Of a stretch of DNA of 5,739 nucleotides, positions 1 through 5,480 are shown one piece after another. The position numbers and the translations under genes are program-made. This stretch comes from an uncultured Leucothrix sp. (lineage in GTDB: Bacteria; Pseudomonadota; Gammaproteobacteria; Thiotrichales; Thiotrichaceae). Each line of letters begins with the position of its first letter. The first letter of the stretch is position 1. The DNA lies in assembly GCA_937923375.1 (NCBI GenBank), contig CALAJG010000016.1, positions 1 through 5,739 on the forward strand, written 5' to 3'. Under the pieces are notes generated by a model that did no database searches, was not told the DNA's origin, and saw only the letters and a list, made by a program, of their open reading frames with translations.

Positions 1-296
1 CCCTGACGGCGAAACTCTTCACGAACATAAACACTCTGTACCCACCAAACCACGCCATTGCGCCAGTCGCTCCACTCAGTGGTGACCATTAGCGAGCCTG
101 CAATCACGCCATCTGTCTCTGCGACCAAATAAAAGCCATGACTAGGATTGGCGATCATGGTGTTGACGCCGGCTAAAATAACCTCAGGCAGGAGTTTTTT
201 GTGCTCAGTTTCAAACGCCATCAGTCGATTAAACTCTGCAATGGCCCCGGCGTCCTTAGCAGTTGCTTGGCGAATAGTGAATTTAATGTCAGTCAT
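1..296 (-). CDS. GNAT family N-acetyltransferase, N-terminal part (runs off the left edge)
   Basis: This reading frame starts at an ATG (294-296 on the plus strand) and stays open for 98 codons to the window edge, so the C-terminus is missing. The protein begins MTDIKFTIRQATAKDAGAIA, a typical opening beta strand and first helix of GNAT acetyltransferases. It continues with a strand and turn (FYLVAETDGVIAGSLMV), then WWVQSVYVREEFRRQG. That last segment is the start of GNAT motif A, the R/Q-x-x-G pyrophosphate loop that binds acetyl-CoA. The expected role is transfer of an acetyl group from acetyl-CoA to an amine; the substrate cannot be told. No clear Shine-Dalgarno sequence precedes the ATG. 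The gene lies 214 bp downstream of rplU on the same strand, beyond a likely terminator, so it is probably transcribed separately. The family call is firm and the specificity unknown. Confidence 0.85.
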   Translation of the reverse strand, partial: MTDIKFTIRQATAKDAGAIAEFNRLMAFETEHKKLLPEVILAGVNTMIANPSHGFYLVAETDGVIAGSLMVTTEWSDWRNGVVWWVQSVYVREEFRRQ

Positions 297-352
297 AGTT
301 GGGAATCATCAACAGAAATAGGAGATCTAAGCTAGATGAGTGTATCGAAGAA

Positions 353-368
353 CTGTTTTACTGAACAG
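353..368. promoter_or_regulatory. LexA/SOS-box-like palindrome upstream of the acetyltransferase gene
   Basis: The sequence CTGT-N8-ACAG is present exactly (CTGTTTTACTGAACAG). This is the core spacing of the gammaproteobacterial LexA operator. The centre is less AT-alternating than strong boxes, and the outer bases (AA before, GC after) do not match the usual TA/TA flanks. It lies about 57 bp upstream of the acetyltransferase start, a position from which a repressor could act. No convincing -35/-10 pair was found beside it. An 8-base fixed match can occur by chance, so this is a candidate only. Confidence 0.3.
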
Positions 369-409
369 GCTGCAAACAACTTTCGAGTTTTGGAGAGCTT
401 TAGTGGAGA

Positions 410-430
410 GTTGATGAAGGAGGTATCAAC
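410..430 (-). other. Hairpin with an anti-Shine-Dalgarno-like loop
   Basis: GTTGAT (410-415) and ATCAAC (425-430) form a perfect 6-bp stem around a 9-nt loop. On the minus strand the loop reads ACCTCCTTC, containing the CCUCCUU found at the 3' end of 16S rRNA; on the plus strand it presents GGAGG. It sits between the rplU terminator and the acetyltransferase gene. Only the pairing is seen; any function is unknown. Confidence 0.3.
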
Positions 431-465
431 AGGTAGATTGAGCAGGAATTCTTGGAGGGGGTACT

Positions 466-501
466 ATGGAAAAGCCAGACCCGCGGTACGAGTCTGGCTA
501 A
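466..501 (+). other. Possible 11-codon micro-ORF with a strong ribosome binding site
   Basis: An ATG at 466 follows a GGAGGGGG run (core GGAGG at 454-458, 7-nt spacing) and encodes MEKPDPRYESG, then stops with TAA at 499-501. The frame runs through the hairpin 473-499 and ends on its last base. Nothing on this strand lies downstream until 1407, and the intervening DNA is antisense to rplU, so a leader-peptide role is hard to argue. No family is recognised. It may be coincidence. Confidence 0.12.
470..499 (-). terminator. Rho-independent terminator of rplU
   Basis: AGCCAGAC (473-480) pairs perfectly with GTCTGGCT (492-499) around an 11-nt loop, and three further inner pairs (one a G-U wobble) are possible. 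On the minus strand the hairpin begins 12 nt after the rplU stop codon and is followed by a short T run (TTTT, then CC). The T-tract is modest, so termination may be incomplete. On the plus strand a TTTTT run starts 8 nt past the stem, too far for a classical terminator. Confidence 0.7.
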
Positions 502-510
502 ACATACTTT

Positions 511-1164
511 TTACGACTTGCCTTTGGCCAATTCAGCGGCTTGCTTAATCCACTCGTCGCGCTCTATGCGACCAGGGAAGTTGGTTTCGTTTTCAACCGC
601 TTCAATATCTTCAGCAGTAAATGCCGCAATTTGACTGAAGTGGTAGATACCGAGACTGTTTAGTGCTTTCTCAAGCACCGGGCCAACACCGGAGATGTCT
701 TTCAGGTTGTCTGGCTCACCCTGAGGTGCGTCCATAAACTTAACGGTGCCAGTAGGGCCTTTTGGTGCGGCTTTAGGCGCTTCCTTAGCTGGAGCAGGTG
801 CTTCTTCCTTTTTCGCAGGGGCTTTTTTAGCCGGAGCAGCTGCCTTGACACCTTTTCCATTGATACCGGTAATTTCGATCTCAGTGAAGTGCTGACGGTG
901 TCCTGTTCTTTTTTGGTGGTGCTTACGACGCCGAAACTTAATAATCTCAACTTTCTTCGCGCGGCCGTGCTGCAAAACTTTCGCGCTTACCGATGCGTTC
1001 TCAACCAAAGGCGTGCCAATAGTGACTGAATCACCACCATTCATCATTAGTACTTGATCAAGGGTGACTTCATCACCTTCTTCTGCGTTAAGCAGCTCAA
1101 CACGGAGGGTATCCCCAGGGCTGACTCGGTATTGTTTTCCACCCGTTTTAACAACTGCGTACAT
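511..1164 (-). CDS. rplU: 50S ribosomal protein L21 with C-terminal helix-hairpin-helix-like extension
   Basis: The protein has 217 residues against about 103 for ordinary L21. Residues 1-101 are a complete L21: MYAVVKTGGKQYRV at the start, then KFRRRKHHQKRTGHRQHFTE (77-96), the basic segment that contacts 23S rRNA, then ITGI. Residues about 106-137 are a low-complexity Ala/Lys/Pro linker with PAKK and APAK repeats. Residues about 150-217 form a separate domain with DISGVGPVLEKALNSLGI, a helix-hairpin-helix (H3TH-type) signature as found in COG3743-like proteins; the DNA- or RNA-binding role is inferred. The chosen ATG at 1164 has GAGGAA 7 nt upstream. An in-frame TTG 15 nt earlier lies on that Shine-Dalgarno sequence and would add residues foreign to L21. 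The usual downstream partner rpmA is not present; a terminator and then a GNAT gene follow. Confidence 0.96.
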   Translation of the reverse strand: MYAVVKTGGKQYRVSPGDTLRVELLNAEEGDEVTLDQVLMMNGGDSVTIGTPLVENASVSAKVLQHGRAKKVEIIKFRRRKHHQKRTGHRQHFTEIEITGINGKGVKAAAPAKKAPAKKEEAPAPAKEAPKAAPKGPTGTVKFMDAPQGEPDNLKDISGVGPVLEKALNSLGIYHFSQIAAFTAEDIEAVENETNFPGRIERDEWIKQAAELAKGKS

Positions 1165-1194
1165 TAAATAGTTCCTCAACTTTTATTAGGATCG

Positions 1195-1217
1195 GCAAAC
1201 AAATCTTTGCAGGATTT
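1195..1217 (-). other. Two mutually exclusive small hairpins in the rplU leader
   Basis: Within the predicted rplU 5' untranslated region two overlapping stems compete. GCAAA (1195-1199) pairs with TTTGC (1206-1210) around 6 nt. AAATC (1201-1205) pairs with GATTT (1213-1217) around 7 nt. Both cannot form together. The stems are only 5 bp and mostly A-T, so this may be chance. It is recorded because ribosomal protein leaders are often autoregulated. Confidence 0.2.
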
Positions 1218-1252
1218 CAAGGCACCCGAATGACAGTAAGCGAATCGCTGGG

Positions 1253-1281
1253 ATGCTAGCGGTATATGTACGATTAGTCAA
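1253..1281 (-). promoter_or_regulatory. Sigma-70 type promoter of rplU
   Basis: Reading the minus strand, TTGACT (1281-1276, 5 of 6 matches to TTGACA) is followed by a 17-bp spacer and TAGCAT (1258-1253, 4 of 6 matches to TATAAT). Transcription would start near 1246, leaving a leader of about 80 nt before the rplU ATG. Spacing and direction fit a housekeeping promoter, and no better pair was seen in the region. Confidence 0.65.
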
Positions 1282-1377
1282 ACCGTTTTGCTTGCTAAAT
1301 AGGCAGATAGGGTTTTAAAGTGAAGAGACTTGCAATAAAAGGGTCTATGCATTGGTGATGGGGTATGCTCAATCGCG

Positions 1378-1407
1378 TTAGTGTCTAAAAATAGGAAATT
1401 TTACTAA
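1378..1407 (+). promoter_or_regulatory. Ribosome binding site of the NYN gene in a hairpin loop
   Basis: The Shine-Dalgarno core AGGAA (1393-1397) lies 9 nt before the ATG at 1407. It is flanked by AAAAT (1388-1392) and ATTTT (1398-1402), which can pair and leave AGGAA as the loop. TTAGT (1378-1382) and ACTAA (1403-1407) can pair outside, with a 5-nt bulge on the left arm. All stems are AT-rich and weak. The ribosome site supports the start choice; any structural control is speculative. No convincing -35/-10 pair was identified for this gene. Confidence 0.45.
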
Positions 1408-1883
1408 TGAAAAAAGTAGCCATTTTTGTTGATGTGCAGAACGTTTACTACACCACGAATCAAACCTTTGGCAAGAATTTTGATTACAACAAATTTTGGT
1501 CAAAGGCGACCGATGGCCGAGAGGTTGTCACTGCTTTTGCCTATGCCATAGAAAGAGGCGACCCGAAGCAATATGAGTTTCAAAACATACTAAGGGCCAT
1601 TGGGTTTGAGGTAAAACTAAAGCCATTCATACAGCGCTCTGATGGTTCGGCAAAAGGCGACTGGGATGTTGGTATTACCATTGATGTTATGGAAAACGCT
1701 GAGAATGCTGATGTCATTGTTTTGGTGTCGGGGGATGGGGATTTTGATTTACTTGCCAATAAGATTCGCGAGGAGAAGGGCAAGTTAGTTGAGGTATACG
1801 GTGTGGCGAAGTTAACTGCTAAATCACTGATCAATGCAGCGAGTGAGTTTATTCCTATCGGCCGTTCACTGTTACTAAATTAA
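1407..1883 (+). CDS. NYN domain (LabA/DUF88-type, PIN-like) putative ribonuclease
   Basis: The 158-residue protein is essentially a single NYN domain of the PIN-like nuclease superfamily. The N-terminal strand AIFVDVQNV carries D9 and N12. A central segment, KGDWDVGITIDVM (83-95), supplies D85, D87 and D93. IVLVSGDGDFDLLANKI (104-120) supplies the SGDGDF core with D110, D112 and D114. KLVEVYG and LINAASEFIPI complete the fold. These clustered acidic residues are the expected metal-binding site, so an active RNase is plausible, but the substrate cannot be read from sequence. There is no signal peptide or membrane segment, so it is cytoplasmic. The ATG at 1407 follows AGGAA and matches the family's start. 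It lies 128 bp before the protease gene, with a likely promoter between, so the two are probably not an operon. No antitoxin or partner gene is adjacent. Confidence 0.88.
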   Translation: MKKVAIFVDVQNVYYTTNQTFGKNFDYNKFWSKATDGREVVTAFAYAIERGDPKQYEFQNILRAIGFEVKLKPFIQRSDGSAKGDWDVGITIDVMENAENADVIVLVSGDGDFDLLANKIREEKGKLVEVYGVAKLTAKSLINAASEFIPIGRSLLLN

Positions 1884-1934
1884 TAGCTAAAAGTATCTTG
1901 TCGGCGCCGTGAAATTTTATATTTCGATCAGAAT

Positions 1935-1972
1935 TGTTCATCATTGATAACATCCTATATGTATGATATTTT
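1935..1972 (+). promoter_or_regulatory. Likely promoter of the metalloprotease gene with an overlapping imperfect inverted repeat
   Basis: TTGATA (1944-1949, 5 of 6 matches to the -35 consensus) is separated by 17 bp from TATTTT (1967-1972, 4 of 6 matches to the -10). This gives a leader of roughly 30 nt. An imperfect inverted repeat, TGTTCATCA then TGATAACA (1935-1943 and 1945-1952, one unpaired C), overlaps the -35 and could be an operator. The surrounding DNA is AT-rich, so the pair could arise by chance; the repeat is weaker evidence than the promoter. Confidence 0.45.
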
Positions 1973-1998
1973 GAGCCAAATTGCATATTAAAAAGGTC

Positions 1999-2004
1999 AG
2001 GAGA
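1999..2004 (+). promoter_or_regulatory. Strong ribosome binding site of the metalloprotease gene
   Basis: AGGAGA lies 7 nt before the ATG at 2012. This fixes the start, which also places a complete Sec signal peptide at the N-terminus. Confidence 0.8.
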
Positions 2005-2011
2005 AAGTTGT

Positions 2012-5000
2012 ATGGACAAGGATTTGTTAACAACAAGAAATTTTATAAGTTTGATTTTTGCAACATGCTTTGCGATCTTAGTCAATACAGCTGCATTTGC
2101 GCAGACCCCACCAAAAGGCCTGTTTGAAGACGCCGTTAGCACCAAAAGTGCCAATACGCCATCAAGTATGGAAATATTACGAAGTAGAACAATAGCTGTC
2201 GATGTCGACCAGTTGATAGCGCAGGACTCAAGCGAGCTACTGCTTAACTTGTTCGATGACGTAAACACTTATGCAAGATTCAAAAACGGGTACACAAATA
2301 GCTCAGGTAGTCAGACTTGGATTGGTGAAATACCTGATATTCCGAATAGCAGTATAATCTTTGTTATTAAAGATAAGAGTGTATTTGGTACTATCGATCT
2401 ACCTGAGCTAGGGCGTTTCTCTATCAAACCTAACTCTGACACTACGCATGTTGTTCAGCAAATAAATTTATCCATACGCTCCCCCGCGACAACAGATGTT
2501 CTAATTCCACCAGATTCATCCCAGCAAAGACCAGCGGAACAACACGGCAGCCCGATAGAAATAAGTAGCGATGATGGTTCTATAATTGATGTCTACGTTG
2601 CTTTTGACCAAGATGCCGCTGGGGGGGCAGTCAACGCATCTGAAGCTGAAGCACTCGCTGAATTGTTTGTGGCTTATACTAACCAAGCTTTCAAAAACAG
2701 TAACATCGATCAAAGAATTTGGCTGGTAGGTTCTGTTGATGGGTACAATCATGAAGATACAAATACGTCCTCACTCTCATCGGACCTCCAAGATGTAACG
2801 GATGGTTCAATTCCGGGGCTGCACGCTAAACGTAACGAGTATCACGCAGACCTGGTGCTGTTTTTTACGCCACAACATGATGCTAATACTTGTTCAGGTA
2901 TAGCATGGCTACAAACAACTAATAATGACCTTGGTTTTAATGAATACGGTTTCTCAGCAATGACCGCTTGCTCATTTGGTGCTTCTACATTTGCGCATGA
3001 GTTAGGACATAACATGGGGAGTCGCCACGATTGGTATGTTGATTCAGGAGTTACCCCAAGCTCTACAGGTCATGGTTATGTTGATATTGTAAAAAACTTT
3101 CAAACGATAATGTCTTATAACAATCGTTGTGGGGTGTTGGGTAAAAACTGTGCTCGGATACCCTATTTCTCCAACCCTAACGTTAGTTATGGTGGTGCAC
3201 CGACTGGTGTGGCAGCAGGTACAAATACGAACTGTACAACAGGTGATCCATTGCCAGCAGTTAATTGTGATGCTGATAATAAAGCTAATTTCGATGCCAA
3301 GTCTTTAATCACATCAAAGTTTCGTGACAGCAGAATTACATGGACAGGAGAAGCTGATTCGAACTGGTTGAATCCCGGGAATTGGCGCATGAATCAAGGT
3401 GCTCCGGGCTCGACAAGTGTGGTCAGGCGTGTTCCCAGATCTTTTGACAATGTCCTCATCCCAGCAGGGCGCTCTCGTTATCCAGTAATCACCTCTGCAG
3501 CAATGGCCCGTGAGTTGACCATAGAAAATGGTGCTACGGTTGAAATGACCGCTGGAACATTAAGTGTTGGTTGGAGCTGGGAGGACAACGGTGGTTTTAT
3601 CGCTAAGGGGGGAACTGTTGAGCTCAGTGGCCCTATTGGCATTACCCTTACAACTAGCTCCTCATTTCGAAATTTAAAGATTGGAAGTGGTGCAGACAGT
3701 ACCTATGTTGAGTTAGAGAGTAATCTGGATATTAACGGAAATTTACAAATTAGTAGCGGCGCTACTTTGAGCGCTGGTGCATTTAGGATCAATCTTGCGG
3801 GTAACTGGCAGGAGAATAGTGTTCAGGGCTTCAAAGCAGGCACAAGTACTGTTGTTATGGATGGTGTCAACCAGCAACTTAACAAAGTTGTTGCTGAAAC
3901 CAAGGTTATTGAAGACTTTTCCAAAGCTGACGGAACTTCAACTTCTTCAATTAGCACCATTTACTTGCCAGATTCTTGGACTAATGAGTCAGGCTGGTAT
4001 GGAGGGAATCGAGATGGCAGTGGTCGTGCCGTTGCTGCCGGAAATCAAGGAGATAGCTGGCTACATTCTGATGTTTTGAGTTTGACTAGTGGCATTAGCT
4101 ATGCATTGAACCTTGACTTCAATCAATCCTTTTCACCGGGTGATGTTCTTCAGGTATATATAGGAGAAAGTCCAGATTCTAGCGCAATGAACAAAATATT
4201 GGGGTCAACAAGCACTGAAGGCTCCATGTCACTTGAATTCTCAGTTGATCAATCCAGCGATTATTTTATTGGTTTTAAGCACATAGCCGCTAGTTCAGGC
4301 AACTGGTCATATATGGATAATATAAGCTTAAGGTCTGGGTCTGGGTTGAGTTTTCACAACCTGAATATCAATTCAGGTGTAAGCAATTTCGTTCAGGATA
4401 CATACGTTAAGAATAACTTATTTATTGGCCAAGCGAGTACGTTTGTAGTCGCCGAATCTTTGGTCTCCGTTGACGGTAATGTTACTAACAATGGACTGTT
4501 CAAACAAAGAAGAAACGTTGCTCCTAACGTGACAACAAGTTTTGGGAAAATTTACAATCGCGCTGGCACGGTAGGGAAATACTTTGGCGTAGACATTACA
4601 ACTGCTAACTCTCTTGGGAGCACAGTGGTTGAGCTATATGGAAATCAAACCTGTCCAAATACTAGTGATGGAGTCAAACGCTGTTATAAGATTAGTCCAG
4701 CTAATCCTCAATCAGCTAATGTAAAATTCTACTATGGTTCGATAGAAGCTAATGGTAACAACATCCCTCAAATTTTCCGCGAAGTTCCCACAACAAACCC
4801 ATGGGAAGTTATACCAGCCATGGACCGAGGCTCAATAAATGGTTTCTTGTGGTTATTGAGTTCACCAATTTCTAACTTTGGAACCTTTTCCTTGGCCAAT
4901 GGCTTACCTTCTAGGCCACCAAATGTTCGGATCCCTTACTATCGTCTCTACAACCAACATGATCAAAGACACTTCTACACACAAGATGTTGCAGAATATA

Positions 5001-5368
5001 ATCATTTAGGTACCTTGGGTTGGAAATTAGAAGGGGTGGGTTATTATATCTATGATTCAGCAGTAACAGTCAATAACGTCACGGCTAAACCTTGGTATAG
5101 GCTTTATCATCTAGAATTAAAAGTCCATCTTTGGACGCTTTCGGAGGTAGAATACGCAAGCTTAGGTAATTCGGGTTGGCGGCAAGAAGGAGTTGCTGGA
5201 TATTTCTTTGCTAGCCAAGTGCCGGGATCTACTCCACTCTATAGACTTTATAACCAGTCCATAAAAAAGCACCATTGGACAAAAGATGCTAACGAAAACA
5301 GTGTGCTTGTTAATCTTGGTTGGAAAAGCGAGGGAATTGTAGGGTATGTCTTCACTTCATCAGAGTGA
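2012..5368 (+). CDS. Secreted modular zinc metalloprotease (M12/reprolysin-like) with DUF5648-type C-terminal repeats
   Basis: This 1118-residue protein is predicted to be exported and to cleave proteins outside the cell. Residues 1-30 are a Sec signal peptide with probable cleavage AFA|Q and no lipobox. Residues about 31-180 look like a propeptide (NLFDD, TWIGEIP, GTIDLPELGRFSI) and contain no cysteine, so no cysteine switch. The catalytic domain (about 190-440) has HELGHNMGSRHD: zinc ligands H329, H333, H339 and catalytic E330, with Met-turn M367 (TIMSYN). Its six cysteines (294, 320, 373, 380, 408, 419) could form disulfides. From W444 a beta-rich stalk begins (WTGEADSNWLNPGNW). A jelly-roll-like module at about 632-773 interrupts it, and it resumes at LSFHNLNINSG (779-789). 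Three YRLY...GW..EG..GY repeats start near 977, 1029 and 1077. The repeats resemble DUF5648 and may bind a surface or ligand; that role is inferred. No T9SS, PEP-CTERM or LPXTG signal was seen. Substrate unknown. Confidence 0.9.
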   Translation: MDKDLLTTRNFISLIFATCFAILVNTAAFAQTPPKGLFEDAVSTKSANTPSSMEILRSRTIAVDVDQLIAQDSSELLLNLFDDVNTYARFKNGYTNSSGSQTWIGEIPDIPNSSIIFVIKDKSVFGTIDLPELGRFSIKPNSDTTHVVQQINLSIRSPATTDVLIPPDSSQQRPAEQHGSPIEISSDDGSIIDVYVAFDQDAAGGAVNASEAEALAELFVAYTNQAFKNSNIDQRIWLVGSVDGYNHEDTNTSSLSSDLQDVTDGSIPGLHAKRNEYHADLVLFFTPQHDANTCSGIAWLQTTNNDLGFNEYGFSAMTACSFGASTFAHELGHNMGSRHDWYVDSGVTPSSTGHGYVDIVKNFQTIMSYNNRCGVLGKNCARIPYFSNPNVSYGGAPTGVAAGTNTNCTTGDPLPAVNCDADNKANFDAKSLITSKFRDSRITWTGEADSNWLNPGNWRMNQGAPGSTSVVRRVPRSFDNVLIPAGRSRYPVITSAAMARELTIENGATVEMTAGTLSVGWSWEDNGGFIAKGGTVELSGPIGITLTTSSSFRNLKIGSGADSTYVELESNLDINGNLQISSGATLSAGAFRINLAGNWQENSVQGFKAGTSTVVMDGVNQQLNKVVAETKVIEDFSKADGTSTSSISTIYLPDSWTNESGWYGGNRDGSGRAVAAGNQGDSWLHSDVLSLTSGISYALNLDFNQSFSPGDVLQVYIGESPDSSAMNKILGSTSTEGSMSLEFSVDQSSDYFIGFKHIAASSGNWSYMDNISLRSGSGLSFHNLNINSGVSNFVQDTYVKNNLFIGQASTFVVAESLVSVDGNVTNNGLFKQRRNVAPNVTTSFGKIYNRAGTVGKYFGVDITTANSLGSTVVELYGNQTCPNTSDGVKRCYKISPANPQSANVKFYYGSIEANGNNIPQIFREVPTTNPWEVIPAMDRGSINGFLWLLSSPISNFGTFSLANGLPSRPPNVRIPYYRLYNQHDQRHFYTQDVAEYNHLGTLGWKLEGVGYYIYDSAVTVNNVTAKPWYRLYHLELKVHLWTLSEVEYASLGNSGWRQEGVAGYFFASQVPGSTPLYRLYNQSIKKHHWTKDANENSVLVNLGWKSEGIVGYVFTSSE
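3905..4330 (+). other. Jelly-roll (choice-of-anchor/CBM-like) module inserted in the protease stalk
   Basis: Residues about 632-773 of the protease read as a self-contained beta-sandwich. It opens VIEDFSKADG, continues with LPDSWTNESGWYGGN and SWLHSDVLSLTSGISYALNL, and closes GNWSYMDNISLRSG. The order (EDF...W, D/S-rich strands, YxLNLDF, terminal MDNISL) is typical of choice-of-anchor or cleaved-adhesin-like modules that bind glycans or proteins. It directly follows VVMDGVNQQLN (614-624) and precedes LSFHNLNINSG, two halves normally adjacent in this type of stalk repeat. The module assignment is by pattern only. Confidence 0.5.
4931..5359 (+). repeat. Three tandem DUF5648-like repeats at the C-terminus of the metalloprotease
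   Basis: At protein level three units of about 48-52 residues begin at Y977, Y1029 and Y1077. The shared pattern is YRLYN/H, six or so residues, HF/HL/HH, Y/W-T, an acidic segment with E, L, then GW-x2-EG-x2-GY-x-F/Y. The first unit has HFYT; the second and third have HLWT and HHWT. DNA identity between copies is low, so the duplication is old. Related repeats are annotated as DUF5648 in bacterial exported proteins; their ligand is not known to me. Confidence 0.75.
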
Positions 5369-5372
5369 AGAC
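5348..5372 (+). other. Perfect hairpin spanning the metalloprotease stop codon
   Basis: GTCTTCACT (5348-5356) pairs fully with AGTGAAGAC (5364-5372) around a 7-nt loop. The TGA stop (5366-5368) lies in the right arm. No T-tract follows (CTCTCGAT), so it is not a classical terminator. It could stabilise the mRNA 3' end or form part of a compound termination region. Confidence 0.5.
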
Positions 5373-5403
5373 CTCTCGATATAAACAGCAGGCAGATAAA
5401 TAG

Positions 5404-5427
5404 CCCCCGCTTCAGTTCGATAGGGGG
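5404..5427. other. GC-rich short hairpin between convergent genes
   Basis: CCCCC (5404-5408) can pair with GGGGG (5423-5427) around a 14-nt loop. Neither strand has a following T-tract, so it is a weak terminator candidate. It lies between the stop-codon hairpin and the AT-rich hairpin at 5441-5467. Confidence 0.35.
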
Positions 5428-5440
5428 TAAATTCTAATGA

Positions 5441-5467
5441 GAAAAGTTAAGACCGAATAACTTTTTC
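5441..5467. terminator. Likely bidirectional terminator between the protease and the histidine kinase
   Basis: AAAAGTTA (5442-5449) pairs with TAACTTTT (5458-5465) around an 8-nt loop; the outer G5441-C5467 pair needs one bulged T. On either strand the core AGTTA/TAACT stem is preceded by A's and followed by a T run (TTTTT on plus, TTTT on minus). The stem is AT-rich and short, but its position 13 nt beyond the kinase stop and after the protease gene fits a shared terminator for convergent genes. Confidence 0.5.
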
Positions 5468-5480
5468 AAGTGATAAGCGT

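Noticed and set aside
336..548. 70-residue plus-strand frame between the acetyltransferase and rplU
   Set aside because: It has no recognisable family, no good ribosome site at its start, unlikely composition, and its end is antisense to the rplU coding region and terminator.
702..950. 82-residue Arg/Leu/Lys-rich minus-strand frame inside rplU
   Set aside because: It is an alternate-frame shadow of the Lys/Ala/Pro linker codons of L21, with no independent start signal.
1165..1179. Upstream TTG start for rplU adding five residues
   Set aside because: The TTG lies on the GAGGAA ribosome site of the ATG at 1164, and L21 proteins begin at MYAVVKTGGKQY.
1903..1910. CGGCGCCG palindrome after the NYN gene as a terminator
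   Set aside because: It is a self-complementary 8-mer without a loop or directly adjacent T-tract.
2012..2101. Lipoprotein signal for the protease
   Set aside because: The only cysteine (C19) lies inside the hydrophobic core without an L-A/S-G/A-C lipobox; AFA|Q is a better signal peptidase I site.
1855..2268. 137-residue minus-strand frame over the protease start and upstream region
   Set aside because: It lies antisense to the signal peptide, promoter and ribosome site of the protease and resembles no family.
3777..4079. 100-residue plus-strand frame inside the protease
   Set aside because: It is a shifted-frame shadow; the main frame is continuous and carries clear domain patterns here.
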